Shown one piece after another: positions 4,808 to 12,654 of a stretch of DNA of 39,332 bases. The notes beneath the pieces were generated by a model. That model searched no databases. It was not told the DNA's origin and saw only the letters and a list, made by a program, of their open reading frames with translations. Numbering within the stretch: position 1 is the stretch's first letter; the number at the start of each line of letters is the position of its first letter. A program made the position numbers and the translations under genes. The stretch is from JBEEJZ01 sp046046915. GTDB lineage: Bacteria > Pseudomonadota > Gammaproteobacteria > Burkholderiales > Burkholderiaceae_C. The DNA is taken from positions 1-39,332 of the forward strand of contig JBJOIT010000028.1 of the NCBI GenBank assembly GCA_046046915.1. Reading direction: 5' to 3'.

Positions 4808-6913
4808 ATGACCATTTTTAACAAAGTAAGCAAGACCTTCCAATGGGGTCGGCACACCGTCACCCTGGAAACAGGCGAAATCGCACGTCAGTCCACTGGC
4901 GCCGTGCTGCTCGACATGGACGGCACCGTGGTGCTGGCCACCGTGGTGGGCAAGACCGAAGGCAAGCCCGGCCAAGACTTTTTCCCCTTGACGGTGGATT
5001 ACCTCGAAAAGTCTTATGCCGCAGGCAAGATTCCTGGTAGCTTTTTTAAGCGTGAAGGCCGTCCCAGCGAGTTCGAGACACTGACCAGCCGCCTGATCGA
5101 TCGTCCCATCCGCCCGCTTTTCCCTGAAGGCTTCTTCAATGAAGTGCATGTGGTGGTTCATACCGTTTCTTTGAACCCCGAAGTGGATGCTGACATCGCC
5201 GCCATGATTGCCGTGAGCGCGGCCTTGTCCATCAGCGGTATTCCCTTCAATGGCCCGATTGGCGCTGCCCGTGTGGGTTACATCAATGGCGAATACGTCC
5301 TGAACCCCGGTCAAACCCAGCGCAAGGATTCCATCATGGATCTGGTGGTGGCTGGTACCGAAGCTGCTGTGTTGATGGTTGAGTCCGAAGCACAGCAACT
5401 CTCTGAAGAAATCATGCTCGGCGCTGTGGTGTTTGGTCACGAGCAGGGCAACATTGCCATCAACGCGATTCACGAATTGGTGCGTGACGCCGGCAAGCCG
5501 GTGTGGGACTGGAAGGCGCCTGCCAAGGACGAAGCCCTGATCGCCAAGATCGACGGCTTGGCCAAAGACAAGCTGGTTGCTGCATATCAAATTCGTAACA
5601 AGCAGGCCCGTACGCAGGCTTGCCGTGCCGCTTACGCTGATGTCATGTCGGCTCTGAAGGCGGAAGGCGTTGCATTTGACAGCGTGGCGGTCGAAGGCTT
5701 GCTGTTCGAGATCGAAGCCAAGATCGTGCGCGGTCAGATTCTGGCGGGCGAGCCCCGTATCGACGGCCGCGACACCCGCACGGTGCGTGCCATCGAGATT
5801 CGCAACAGTGTGCTGCCCCGCACCCACGGCTCTGCCTTGTTCACTCGCGGTGAAACCCAGGCTCTGGTGGTCACCACCTTGGGCACTGAGCGCGATGCGC
5901 AGCGCATCGATGCCTTGAGCGGCGACTATGAAGACCGCTTCATGCTGCACTACAACATGCCTCCGTTCGCCACAGGTGAAACCGGCCGTGTGGGCACGCC
6001 CAAGCGCCGTGAAATTGGTCACGGTCGCCTGGCCAAGCGCGCACTGGTCGCCGTGTTGCCAAACAAGGAAGACTTCCCCTACACCATGCGTGTGGTGTCG
6101 GAAATCACCGAATCCAACGGTTCGTCCAGCATGGCCTCGGTCTGTGGTGGCTGTTTGTCTTTGATGGATGCTGGCGTACCCATGAAGGCGCACGTGGCGG
6201 GTATCGCCATGGGTCTGATCAAGGAAGACAACCGCTTTGCAGTTTTGACCGACATCCTGGGTGATGAAGATCACCTCGGTGACATGGACTTCAAAGTGGC
6301 TGGTACGACCAACGGCATCACCGCCTTGCAGATGGATATCAAGATCCAGGGCATCACCAAGGAAATCATGCAAGTGGCACTGGCGCAGGCCAAGGAAGCC
6401 CGCATGCACATCTTGGGCAAGATGCAAGAAGCCATGGCTGAAGCCAAGACCGAAGTGTCGAACTTCGCACCACGCCTGTTCACCATGAAGATCAACCCCG
6501 AAAAGATCCGTGATGTGATTGGCAAGGGCGGCGCCGTCATCCGTGCACTGACCGAAGAGACCGGCACCCAGATCAACATCGAAGAAGACGGCACCATCAC
6601 TATTGCGTCCAGCGATCCGGCCAAGGCTGAAGAAGCCAAGCGTCGCATCGAGCAGATCACCGCTGAAGTTGAAATTGGCAAGGTCTATGAAGGTCCGATC
6701 ACCAAGATTCTGGACTTTGGCGCTTTGGTGAATCTGCTGCCTGGCAAGGATGGCCTGCTGCACATCAGCCAGATCGCTCATGAGCGCGTTGAAAAAGTGA
6801 CCGATTACCTGTCCGAAGGTCAGATTGTCAAGGTCAAGGTTATGGAAACCGACGAAAAGGGCCGTATCAAGCTGTCGATGAAGGCTTTGCTGGAGCGTCC
6901 TGAGCAAGCCTGA
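4808..6913 (+). CDS. pnp: Polyribonucleotide nucleotidyltransferase (PNPase)
   Basis: A 701-residue 3'-5' phosphorolytic exoribonuclease, a trimeric part of the RNA degradosome. Domains in order: first RNase PH domain (about 10-140), helical linker, second RNase PH domain (about 310-540), KH domain with the GxxG-type loop IGKGGAVIR (about residue 572), and S1 domain (about 625-695, VYEGPITKILDFGALVNLLP). Segments such as FFKREGRPSEFETLTSRLIDRP and ENNRFAVLTDILGDEDHLGD-type motifs are well conserved. I chose the start at 4808 (GGAG eight bases upstream, TIFNKVSKTFQWG opening); the frame extends to 4769, but that part has no family likeness. It follows rpsO, with a leader hairpin that may mediate autoregulation. 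Confidence 0.98.
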   Translation: MTIFNKVSKTFQWGRHTVTLETGEIARQSTGAVLLDMDGTVVLATVVGKTEGKPGQDFFPLTVDYLEKSYAAGKIPGSFFKREGRPSEFETLTSRLIDRPIRPLFPEGFFNEVHVVVHTVSLNPEVDADIAAMIAVSAALSISGIPFNGPIGAARVGYINGEYVLNPGQTQRKDSIMDLVVAGTEAAVLMVESEAQQLSEEIMLGAVVFGHEQGNIAINAIHELVRDAGKPVWDWKAPAKDEALIAKIDGLAKDKLVAAYQIRNKQARTQACRAAYADVMSALKAEGVAFDSVAVEGLLFEIEAKIVRGQILAGEPRIDGRDTRTVRAIEIRNSVLPRTHGSALFTRGETQALVVTTLGTERDAQRIDALSGDYEDRFMLHYNMPPFATGETGRVGTPKRREIGHGRLAKRALVAVLPNKEDFPYTMRVVSEITESNGSSSMASVCGGCLSLMDAGVPMKAHVAGIAMGLIKEDNRFAVLTDILGDEDHLGDMDFKVAGTTNGITALQMDIKIQGITKEIMQVALAQAKEARMHILGKMQEAMAEAKTEVSNFAPRLFTMKINPEKIRDVIGKGGAVIRALTEETGTQINIEEDGTITIASSDPAKAEEAKRRIEQITAEVEIGKVYEGPITKILDFGALVNLLPGKDGLLHISQIAHERVEKVTDYLSEGQIVKVKVMETDEKGRIKLSMKALLERPEQA

Positions 6914-6919
6914 ACCACT

Positions 6920-6953
6920 TTGACGCGGCGACCTGGGGCAGGCGCGGCGTCAA
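6920..6953 (+). repeat. Inverted repeat after pnp
   Basis: TTGACGC (6920-6926) and GCGTCAA (6947-6953) form a perfect 7-base stem in the 56-base gap between pnp and the next gene. There is no T-run, so it is at most a weak terminator, a pausing signal or an mRNA-end stabiliser. Confidence 0.35.
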
Positions 6954-6969
6954 TGCAGACCGTATCACC

Positions 6970-7968
6970 ATGAAAGCAATCGAAATCAGCACCTTTGGCG
7001 GACCTGAGGTTCTGCGTCTGTGTGAGCGCCCGATACCGGTCGCTGGCCCAGGTGAGGTGCTGATACGCGTCAGCGCAAGCGGTGTGAATCGACCCGATGT
7101 GCTGCAACGTGCCGGTCACTACGCGCCGCCTCCCGGGGCGTCTGATCTGCCTGGCCTTGAAGTGGCTGGGCGGATTGTGAGTGGTGATCTGGCCGCCTTG
7201 GCTGAGTCGGGGATGCAAATCGGTGACCGGGTCTGTGCCCTGGTCGCCGGTGGTGGATATGCCCAGTGGTGCGTCGCACCGGTGGCGCAGTGCTTGCCGA
7301 TGCCCGTGGGTTGGAGCGATGTCGAGGCGGCTGGTTTGCCGGAGACTTTTTTCACGGTCTGGAGCAACGTCTTTGATCGTGGTCGTCTGCAGGCGGGCGA
7401 GGCGCTTCTGATTCAAGGTGGTGCCAGCGGGATCGGTGTCACGGCCATCCAGATGGCTAAGGCCTTGGGGGCGACTGTCATCGTCACAGCAGGCACCGAT
7501 GACAAATGTGCAGCTTGCGTCGCATTGGGTGCGGATCACGCGATCAATTACAAAACGCAAGACTTCGTTGAAGAAGTGCGCCGTCTGACGTCTGGCCGCG
7601 GGGTAGATGTGATTCTGGACATGGTGGCTGGTAGCTACGTGGTTCGGGAGTTGGAGTGTCTGGCAGACGATGGTCGCTTGGTCATCATTGCCGTGCAAGG
7701 CGGTGTCCAGAGCGAAATCAATTCGGGTCTGGTTCTGCGTCGCAGGCTGACCGTGACTGGCTCAACATTGCGTCCAAGGCCGGTAGCGTTCAAGGGGGCA
7801 ATTGCAAAGGCTTTGCGCCAACACGTTTGGCCGCTGTTGGAAGATGAGCGTATCAAGCCGGTGATCGATAGCGTTTATCGTGCGGACCAGGCCGCTGAAG
7901 CCCATCGGGTGATGGAGTCTGGTCGAAACATTGGAAAATTGATGCTGACTTGGGAAAACGTGGAGTGA
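6970..7968 (+). CDS. NAD(P)H quinone oxidoreductase, PIG3-like
   Basis: A 332-residue medium-chain dehydrogenase/reductase. It opens with MKAIEISTFGGPEVL, contains GVNRPDVLQRAGHYAPPPGAS and an NADPH-binding Rossmann motif GGASGIGVTAIQMAKALGA (about 150-168), and lacks the zinc ligands of alcohol dehydrogenases. These are the features of the PIG3/zeta-crystallin-like quinone oxidoreductases, which reduce quinones with NADPH in the cytoplasm. The stop codon lies four bases before the tpiA start, so the two are very probably co-transcribed. The physiological substrate is unknown; a link to complex I is only by neighbourhood. Confidence 0.9.
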   Translation: MKAIEISTFGGPEVLRLCERPIPVAGPGEVLIRVSASGVNRPDVLQRAGHYAPPPGASDLPGLEVAGRIVSGDLAALAESGMQIGDRVCALVAGGGYAQWCVAPVAQCLPMPVGWSDVEAAGLPETFFTVWSNVFDRGRLQAGEALLIQGGASGIGVTAIQMAKALGATVIVTAGTDDKCAACVALGADHAINYKTQDFVEEVRRLTSGRGVDVILDMVAGSYVVRELECLADDGRLVIIAVQGGVQSEINSGLVLRRRLTVTGSTLRPRPVAFKGAIAKALRQHVWPLLEDERIKPVIDSVYRADQAAEAHRVMESGRNIGKLMLTWENVE

Positions 7969-7972
7969 GGAT

Positions 7973-8722
7973 ATGAAACGCAAACTCATTGCAGGTAATT
8001 GGAAGATGAACGGTAGCCTCGCTGCCAACGAGGCGCTGATGTCTGCCTTGTTGAATGGCTTAGGTCAATCCTCATGCCATGTTGCTTTGTGTGCGCCAGC
8101 CGTTTACCAGTCTCAACTGCATTCCCGCTTGGCGGGTACCCCCATCGCCTGGGGAGCTCAAGATGTGTCTGCGCATGAATCTGGCGCATACACCGGCGAG
8201 GTGTCGGCCACCATGTTGAAGGATTTTCAGACTCGCTACGTCTTGGTGGGGCACTCTGAGCGCCGCCAGTACCATTTAGAGTCTGACGCCCTGGTCGCTA
8301 CCAAGGCCCAGCGCGCACTCGCGGCAGGCATCACACCTATCGTCTGCGTGGGTGAGACGCTAGCCGAACGTGAGGCAGGTGCAACAGTGGATGTCGTGAA
8401 GCGGCAGCTGGCGTCTGTGATCCATGCCAACGGACATTGCATCAGTGAAATCGTGGTGGCCTATGAGCCGGTTTGGGCAATAGGCACGGGTAAAACCGCC
8501 ACGGCGGATCAGGCTCAAGAGGTTCACGCGGTGTTGCGTGGGCAGTTGAAAGCTGCAACAGAGCATGCGCAACGTGTACCCATTCTTTACGGTGGCAGCA
8601 TGAATGCGAGCAATGCAGCGCAACTTCTGAAGCAAGCAGACATAGATGGTGGGTTGGTCGGTGGTGCGTCTCTCAAGGCGGCTGACTTTCTTGCCATCAT
8701 TGCAGCGGCAAATGAAGCCTAA
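7973..8722 (+). CDS. tpiA: Triosephosphate isomerase
   Basis: A 249-residue TIM barrel that interconverts dihydroxyacetone phosphate and glyceraldehyde 3-phosphate in glycolysis and gluconeogenesis. All catalytic elements are visible: Asn9 and Lys11 in GNWKMN, His94 in VLVGHSERR, Glu165 in VAYEPVWAIGTG, the closing loop following it, and the phosphate-binding YGGSMNASNA segment. Its length is normal for the family. It follows the quinone oxidoreductase by four bases and precedes secG by 36 bases, an arrangement common in Burkholderiales. Confidence 0.98.
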   Translation: MKRKLIAGNWKMNGSLAANEALMSALLNGLGQSSCHVALCAPAVYQSQLHSRLAGTPIAWGAQDVSAHESGAYTGEVSATMLKDFQTRYVLVGHSERRQYHLESDALVATKAQRALAAGITPIVCVGETLAEREAGATVDVVKRQLASVIHANGHCISEIVVAYEPVWAIGTGKTATADQAQEVHAVLRGQLKAATEHAQRVPILYGGSMNASNAAQLLKQADIDGGLVGGASLKAADFLAIIAAANEA

Positions 8723-8758
8723 AACGAAAACATATACACATCTCAAGGATAGAAAAGA

Positions 8759-9118
8759 ATGAACATACTGTTAACTGTCATCTTGGCGATTCAAATGATT
8801 GCCGCTCTGGGCATGATCGGCCTCATCCTCGTTCAGCACGGAAAGGGTGCTGACATGGGCGCTGCTTTTGGCAGCGGTGGCTCCGGCAGCCTGTTTGGTG
8901 CCAGTGGTAGCGCCAACTTTTTGTCGCGAACCACCGCCGTCTTGGCGACAGTGTTTTTTGTCGCCACCTTGCTGCTGGCCTATTTTGGAAATATTCGGCC
9001 CGAAAGTGGCGGTAGTGTTCTCGAAAAAACGGCGATCACAGCGCCTGCTGAAGTACCTGCAGCACCCACCGGGGCGGTTCCACCAAGCACAGGCGCCGCA
9101 CAGATTCCGGCCAAGTAA
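8759..9118 (+). CDS. secG: Protein-export membrane protein SecG
   Basis: A 119-residue small subunit of the SecYEG translocon in the inner membrane. It has two membrane spans (about residues 3-24 and 55-76) joined by a glycine-rich cytoplasmic loop, GAAFGSGGSGSLFGASGSANFLSR, which is the SecG hallmark. The C-terminal tail is rich in Ala, Pro and Thr, as in other betaproteobacterial SecG proteins. AAGGA lies ten bases before the start. Its position between tpiA and tRNA-Leu is the classical gammaproteobacterial and betaproteobacterial order. Confidence 0.96.
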   Translation: MNILLTVILAIQMIAALGMIGLILVQHGKGADMGAAFGSGGSGSLFGASGSANFLSRTTAVLATVFFVATLLLAYFGNIRPESGGSVLEKTAITAPAEVPAAPTGAVPPSTGAAQIPAK

Positions 9119-9141
9119 ACCCGTTACAAAACGTACCTGAT

Positions 9142-9174
9142 TTGAAAGTTTCAAGTATGTTTTCGGAGTAAAAT
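9142..9174 (+). promoter_or_regulatory. Possible promoter of the tRNA-Leu/nuo transcript, with a palindrome
   Basis: TAAAAT at 9169-9174 could be a -10 for the tRNA-Leu and nuo genes. Upstream is a perfect 6-1-6 palindrome, TTGAAA-G-TTTCAA (9142-9154). Its TTGAAA resembles a -35 box, but the 21-base spacing is too long, so a standard sigma-70 promoter is not convincing. The palindrome may be a regulator site. Confidence 0.3.
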
Positions 9175-9239
9175 CTAAGTCTGTCTGGGAAGCAAACAGC
9201 CGTCAAGGCACCTCAAGCAACCCAGGCATGACAGGGCCA

Positions 9240-9324
9240 GCCGTCGTGGTGAAATTGGTAGACACGCTATCTTGAGGGGGTAGTGGCGAAAGCTGTGCGA
9301 GTTCGAGTCTCGCCGACGGCACCA
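9240..9324 (+). tRNA. tRNA-Leu (anticodon GAG)
   Basis: A complete 85-base class II tRNA. The acceptor stem GCCGTCG pairs with CGACGGC, followed by discriminator A and an encoded CCA. The D-arm contains AAATTGGTAGA, the anticodon arm is CTATC-TTGAGGG-GGTAG with anticodon GAG (reads CUC/CUU), there is a variable arm (TGGCGAAAGCTG), and the T-arm carries GTTCGAGTC. It lies between secG and nuoA, so it is probably cut out of a longer transcript. Confidence 0.97.
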
Positions 9325-9334
9325 TATGCAAAGC

Positions 9335-9361
9335 GTCTGCATGAAGCACCTTCATGCAGAC
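9335..9361 (+). promoter_or_regulatory. Perfect 12-base hairpin between tRNA-Leu and nuoA
   Basis: GTCTGCATGAAG, a CAC loop and CTTCATGCAGAC form an unbroken 12-pair stem starting ten bases after the tRNA and ending 24 bases before the nuoA start. No T-run follows, so it should not terminate transcription. After the tRNA is cut away it would form the 5' end of the nuo mRNA and could protect it from degradation or influence nuoA translation. Confidence 0.6.
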
Positions 9362-9385
9362 TCAAACACTGATCAGATTCCCAAG

Positions 9386-9745
9386 ATGAGCTTAGATCAA
9401 TACCTCCCAGTCCTTCTTTTCATCTTGGTCGGTATTGCGGTCGGCGTGATCCCTCAGGTTATCGGTTACTTTTTGGGGCCGAACCGACCTGATGCGGCGA
9501 AAAATTCCCCTTACGAGTGCGGTTTTGAGGCGTTTGAAGATGCTCGAATGAAGTTCGACGTCAGGTATTACCTCGTTGCAATTTTGTTTATTCTTTTTGA
9601 TCTGGAGATTGCTTTCCTGTTTCCTTGGGCGGTGGCTCTGAAGGAGGTGGGTTTGCCGGGTCTGGTGGCTGTAGGTGTGTTTCTTGCCATTCTTGTGGTC
9701 GGTTTTGCCTATGAGTGGAAAAAAGGTGCCCTGGATTGGGAATGA
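9386..9745 (+). CDS. nuoA: NADH-quinone oxidoreductase subunit A
   Basis: A 119-residue membrane subunit of complex I with three membrane spans. It carries the family core SPYECGFEAFEDAR and MKFDVRYYLVAILFILFDLE, including the Asp/Glu residues near the quinone-coupling region, and ends YEWKKGALDWE. The start at 9386 (MSLDQYLPVLLF) fits the family; an in-frame ATG at 9326 abuts the tRNA and would add unrelated residues. No good ribosome site precedes 9386 (only AAG), which may mean weak or structure-dependent initiation. It is the first gene of the fourteen-gene nuo operon. Confidence 0.96.
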   Translation: MSLDQYLPVLLFILVGIAVGVIPQVIGYFLGPNRPDAAKNSPYECGFEAFEDARMKFDVRYYLVAILFILFDLEIAFLFPWAVALKEVGLPGLVAVGVFLAILVVGFAYEWKKGALDWE

Positions 9746-9772
9746 CGGCAGGCTTGAACAAGGATATTCAGC

Positions 9773-10252
9773 ATGATTGAAGGCGTGATGAAAGAAGGCT
9801 TTGTCACCACCAGCTACGACACGGTGGTGAATTGGGCCAAGACGGGTTCGCTTTGGCCCATGACCTTTGGTTTGGCTTGTTGTGCCGTTGAGATGATGCA
9901 TGCCGCAGCCGCTCGATACGATCTGGGTCGCTTTGGTGCTGAGGTCTTTCGTGCCAGTCCGCGGCAGAGCGATCTAATGATTGTGGCGGGTACGCTGTGC
10001 AACAAGATGGCGCCCGCCTTGCGCAAGGTGTATGACCAAATGAGTGAGCCTCGTTGGGTCATTTCCATGGGTTCATGTGCAAACGGTGGTGGCTACTATC
10101 ACTACAGCTACTCGGTGGTTCGAGGCTGTGATCGCATTGTTCCTGTGGACGTATATGTTCCCGGCTGTCCTCCTACTGCAGAGGCATTGATTTACGGGAT
10201 TATTCAGTTGCAGCAAAAAATCCGCCGTACCCACACGATCGCTCGTGTTTGA
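9773..10252 (+). CDS. nuoB: NADH-quinone oxidoreductase subunit B
   Basis: A 159-residue subunit of the connecting arm that holds [4Fe-4S] cluster N2, the last electron carrier before quinone. The four ligands are visible as Cys36-Cys37 (GLACCAVEMM), Cys102 (GSCANGGG) and Cys132 (PGCPPTAEAL). The length is usual for the short betaproteobacterial form. It lies 27 bases after nuoA and 11 bases before nuoC. Confidence 0.98.
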   Translation: MIEGVMKEGFVTTSYDTVVNWAKTGSLWPMTFGLACCAVEMMHAAAARYDLGRFGAEVFRASPRQSDLMIVAGTLCNKMAPALRKVYDQMSEPRWVISMGSCANGGGYYHYSYSVVRGCDRIVPVDVYVPGCPPTAEALIYGIIQLQQKIRRTHTIARV

Positions 10253-10263
10253 GGCCTCACGAT

Positions 10264-10872
10264 ATGACAGATTTTGCGATTCGGCCCGAGGGCTTGCAGG
10301 CGGTGATTGCCGGAGTCTTGGGTGCTATGGCTCAAAGCGTCAATGTCGCTTTGGGGGAGGTCACCGTTGAGGTGAGGGCGACTGACTACCTTGAAGCGAT
10401 GCGCACTTTACGCGATGCGCCCGGTTGTGAATTTGACCAACTGGTTGATTTGTGTGGCTTGGATTACGTCAGTTACCGCGATGTCGGACGCGATGGTGCG
10501 CGCTACGCAGTGGTATCTCATCTTCTGTCGGTGGCTCGCAATCAGCGCGTGCGAGTACGTGTTTTTTGCGACGACGACCAGATGCCCTGTGTTGCCTCTG
10601 TTTCTGAATTGTGGAACTCGGCGAACTGGTACGAGCGTGAAGCTTTTGACTTGTTTGGCATCGTGTTTGAGGGGCACAACGACCTGCGTCGAATCTTGAC
10701 GGACTATGGCTTCATAGGTCATCCCTTCCGCAAGGATTTCCCCACGACAGGTCATGTGGAGATGCGCTATGACGCTGAGCAACGTCGTGTTGTTTACCAG
10801 CCTGTCAGTATTGAACCCCGCGAAATCACGCCTCGCGTCATCCGTGAAGACAACTACGGGGGGCTGAACTGA
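10264..10872 (+). CDS. nuoC: NADH-quinone oxidoreductase subunit C
   Basis: A 202-residue peripheral-arm subunit (30 kDa type) with the signature WYEREAFDLFGIVFEGHND, followed by LRRILTDYGF and HPFRKDFPTTG. NuoC is separate here, unlike the fused NuoCD of E. coli. I chose the ATG at 10264; an in-frame TTG further upstream would overlap the nuoB stop codon and adds nothing recognisable. Confidence 0.97.
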   Translation: MTDFAIRPEGLQAVIAGVLGAMAQSVNVALGEVTVEVRATDYLEAMRTLRDAPGCEFDQLVDLCGLDYVSYRDVGRDGARYAVVSHLLSVARNQRVRVRVFCDDDQMPCVASVSELWNSANWYEREAFDLFGIVFEGHNDLRRILTDYGFIGHPFRKDFPTTGHVEMRYDAEQRRVVYQPVSIEPREITPRVIREDNYGGLN

Positions 10873-10897
10873 GGCGCCTTGCCTCCGGTAAAGAACC

Positions 10898-12151
10898 ATG
10901 GCTGAAATAAAAAACTACACCCTGAATTTCGGGCCACAGCATCCGGCCGCGCACGGTGTGCTGCGCTTGGTGTTGGAGCTCGATGGTGAGGTCGTCCAGC
11001 GCGCTGATCCACACATCGGCTTGTTGCATCGCGCGACAGAAAAGCTCGCTGAGAGCAAGACCTACATCCAGTCCTTGCCGTACATGGATCGGCTTGACTA
11101 TGTGTCGATGATGTGCAACGAGCACGCTTACTGTTTGGCGATCGAAAAGCTCCTCCAGCTGGAAGTGCCGGTACGCGCCCAGTACATCCGAGTAATGTTC
11201 TCGGAAATCACCCGTCTGCTGAATCACCTCATGTGGCTGGGCTCGCACGGCAATGACTGTGGTAGTTCCACGATTCTGATCTATACCTTCCGGGAGCGTG
11301 AGGATCTGTTTGACATGTATGAGGCCGTGTCTGGTGCTCGTATGCATGCGGCGTACTTTCGTCCTGGTGGTGTTTATCGTGATCTGCCTGACACCATGCC
11401 TCAATATCAGGCGAGCAAGGTCAGAAACGCCCGCTCCATGGCGGTCATGAACCAAAATCGCCAGGGGTCCCTGCTGGACTTCATAGACGATTTCACTCGC
11501 CGCTTCCCCAAGTGTGTGGACGAGTACGAGACCCTGCTCACAGATAACCGTATCTGGAAGCAGCGTACGGTGGGTATTGGCGTCGTGTCCCCAGAGCGTG
11601 CCTTGAATCTAGGCATGACGGGGCCGATGTTGCGTGGTTCAGGCGTTGCCTGGGATCTGCGCAAGAAGCAGCCCTACGATGTCTACGACCAACTCGATTT
11701 TGATGTTCCTGTTGGCGTGACCGGTGACAGCTACGACCGTTATCTGGTTCGCGTACAGGAAATGCGCGAGTCCAATCGCATCATCCAGCAGTGCGTCGCT
11801 TGGTTGCGTGCGAACCCGGGTCCGGTCATAACTGACAACCACAAGGTGGCAGCGCCTGCCCGTGAGGCGATGAAAGCCAACATGGAAGAGCTGATCCATC
11901 ACTTCAAGCTTTTCACTGAAGGTTTCCGTGTGCCGGAAGGCGAGGCCTATGCGGCAGTGGAGCATCCCAAAGGGGAGTTTGGTATCTACATGGTGAGTGA
12001 CGGTGCCAACAAGCCTTACCGTCTGAAAATTCGCGCGCCAGGTTTTGCACACCTGGCGACCCTCGACGAAATGGCCCGTGGTCATATGTTGGCCGACGCC
12101 GTAGCCATCATAGGCACGATGGACATCGTGTTTGGAGAGATTGACCGATGA
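10898..12151 (+). CDS. nuoD: NADH-quinone oxidoreductase subunit D
   Basis: A 417-residue 49 kDa-type subunit that forms the quinone-binding pocket with NuoB. It opens NYTLNFGPQHPAAHGVLRLVLELDGE and contains the conserved DPHIGLLHRATEKL and DRLDYVSMM segments; the C-terminus MDIVFGEIDR is the family ending. The family descends from [NiFe]-hydrogenase large subunits but lacks the metal-binding cysteines. Its stop codon overlaps the nuoE start (ATGA), suggesting translational coupling. Confidence 0.98.
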   Translation: MAEIKNYTLNFGPQHPAAHGVLRLVLELDGEVVQRADPHIGLLHRATEKLAESKTYIQSLPYMDRLDYVSMMCNEHAYCLAIEKLLQLEVPVRAQYIRVMFSEITRLLNHLMWLGSHGNDCGSSTILIYTFREREDLFDMYEAVSGARMHAAYFRPGGVYRDLPDTMPQYQASKVRNARSMAVMNQNRQGSLLDFIDDFTRRFPKCVDEYETLLTDNRIWKQRTVGIGVVSPERALNLGMTGPMLRGSGVAWDLRKKQPYDVYDQLDFDVPVGVTGDSYDRYLVRVQEMRESNRIIQQCVAWLRANPGPVITDNHKVAAPAREAMKANMEELIHHFKLFTEGFRVPEGEAYAAVEHPKGEFGIYMVSDGANKPYRLKIRAPGFAHLATLDEMARGHMLADAVAIIGTMDIVFGEIDR

Positions 12152-12654
12152 TCTCTGTATCTACCAAGGCGCGTTTCGCACGCGAAGTCGCCAAGTATCC
12201 CGAAACCCAGAAGCAATCGGCGGTCATGGCCTGTTTGTCGATTGTTCAACAGGAGTTGGGTTACGTTAGCGCCCAGAGCGAACAAGTGATTGCGGATTAC
12301 CTCGGCATGCCCGTGATGGCTGTGCATGAGGTGACCACCTTCTACAACATGTACAACCAGCGTCCGGTTGGAAAGTTCAAGCTCAACGTTTGTACCAATC
12401 TTCCCTGCCAGCTGCGTGATGGCCAGAAGGCATTGCACCACCTGGAACACAAGCTGGGTATCGGCATGGGTGAAACCACGCCTGATGGTTTGTTTACCCT
12501 ACAACAGAGCGAGTGCCTTGGTGCCTGCGCCGACTCACCGGTGATGTTGGTCAACGATCGGCACATGTGCAGCTTCATGAGCAATGCCAAGCTGGACCAA
12601 CTTGTAGACGAATTGCGGGGTTCCGCGTCCGTTGTGGCTGGAGAGGCGTCATGA
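12148..12654 (+). CDS. nuoE: NADH-quinone oxidoreductase subunit E
   Basis: A 168-residue 24 kDa-type subunit with a thioredoxin-like domain holding [2Fe-2S] cluster N1a. The ligands are Cys82 and Cys87 (CTNLPC) and Cys123 and Cys127 (CLGAC). Part of the NADH dehydrogenase module with NuoF and NuoG. It overlaps nuoD by four bases at its start and nuoF by four bases at its end. Confidence 0.97.
   Translation: MISVSTKARFAREVAKYPETQKQSAVMACLSIVQQELGYVSAQSEQVIADYLGMPVMAVHEVTTFYNMYNQRPVGKFKLNVCTNLPCQLRDGQKALHHLEHKLGIGMGETTPDGLFTLQQSECLGACADSPVMLVNDRHMCSFMSNAKLDQLVDELRGSASVVAGEAS

Noticed and set aside
4790..6907. 705-residue minus-strand open frame opposite pnp
   Set aside because: It mirrors almost the whole of pnp in a frame kept open by the codon bias of a GC-rich gene. 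The protein is rich in His and Gln without any domain. Not a gene.
6920..6953. Terminator after pnp
   Set aside because: A perfect 7-base inverted repeat exists, but no T-run follows and the next gene starts 17 bases later. Kept only as an inverted repeat.
9326..9385. Upstream ATG for nuoA directly after the tRNA
   Set aside because: It would add 20 residues that span the perfect hairpin and have no counterpart in NuoA. The family start is MSLDQYLPV at 9386.
12513..12650. N-terminal extension of nuoF into nuoE
   Set aside because: The frame is open, but the residues do not match NuoF, and the ATG at 12651 overlaps the nuoE stop in the usual ATGA manner.
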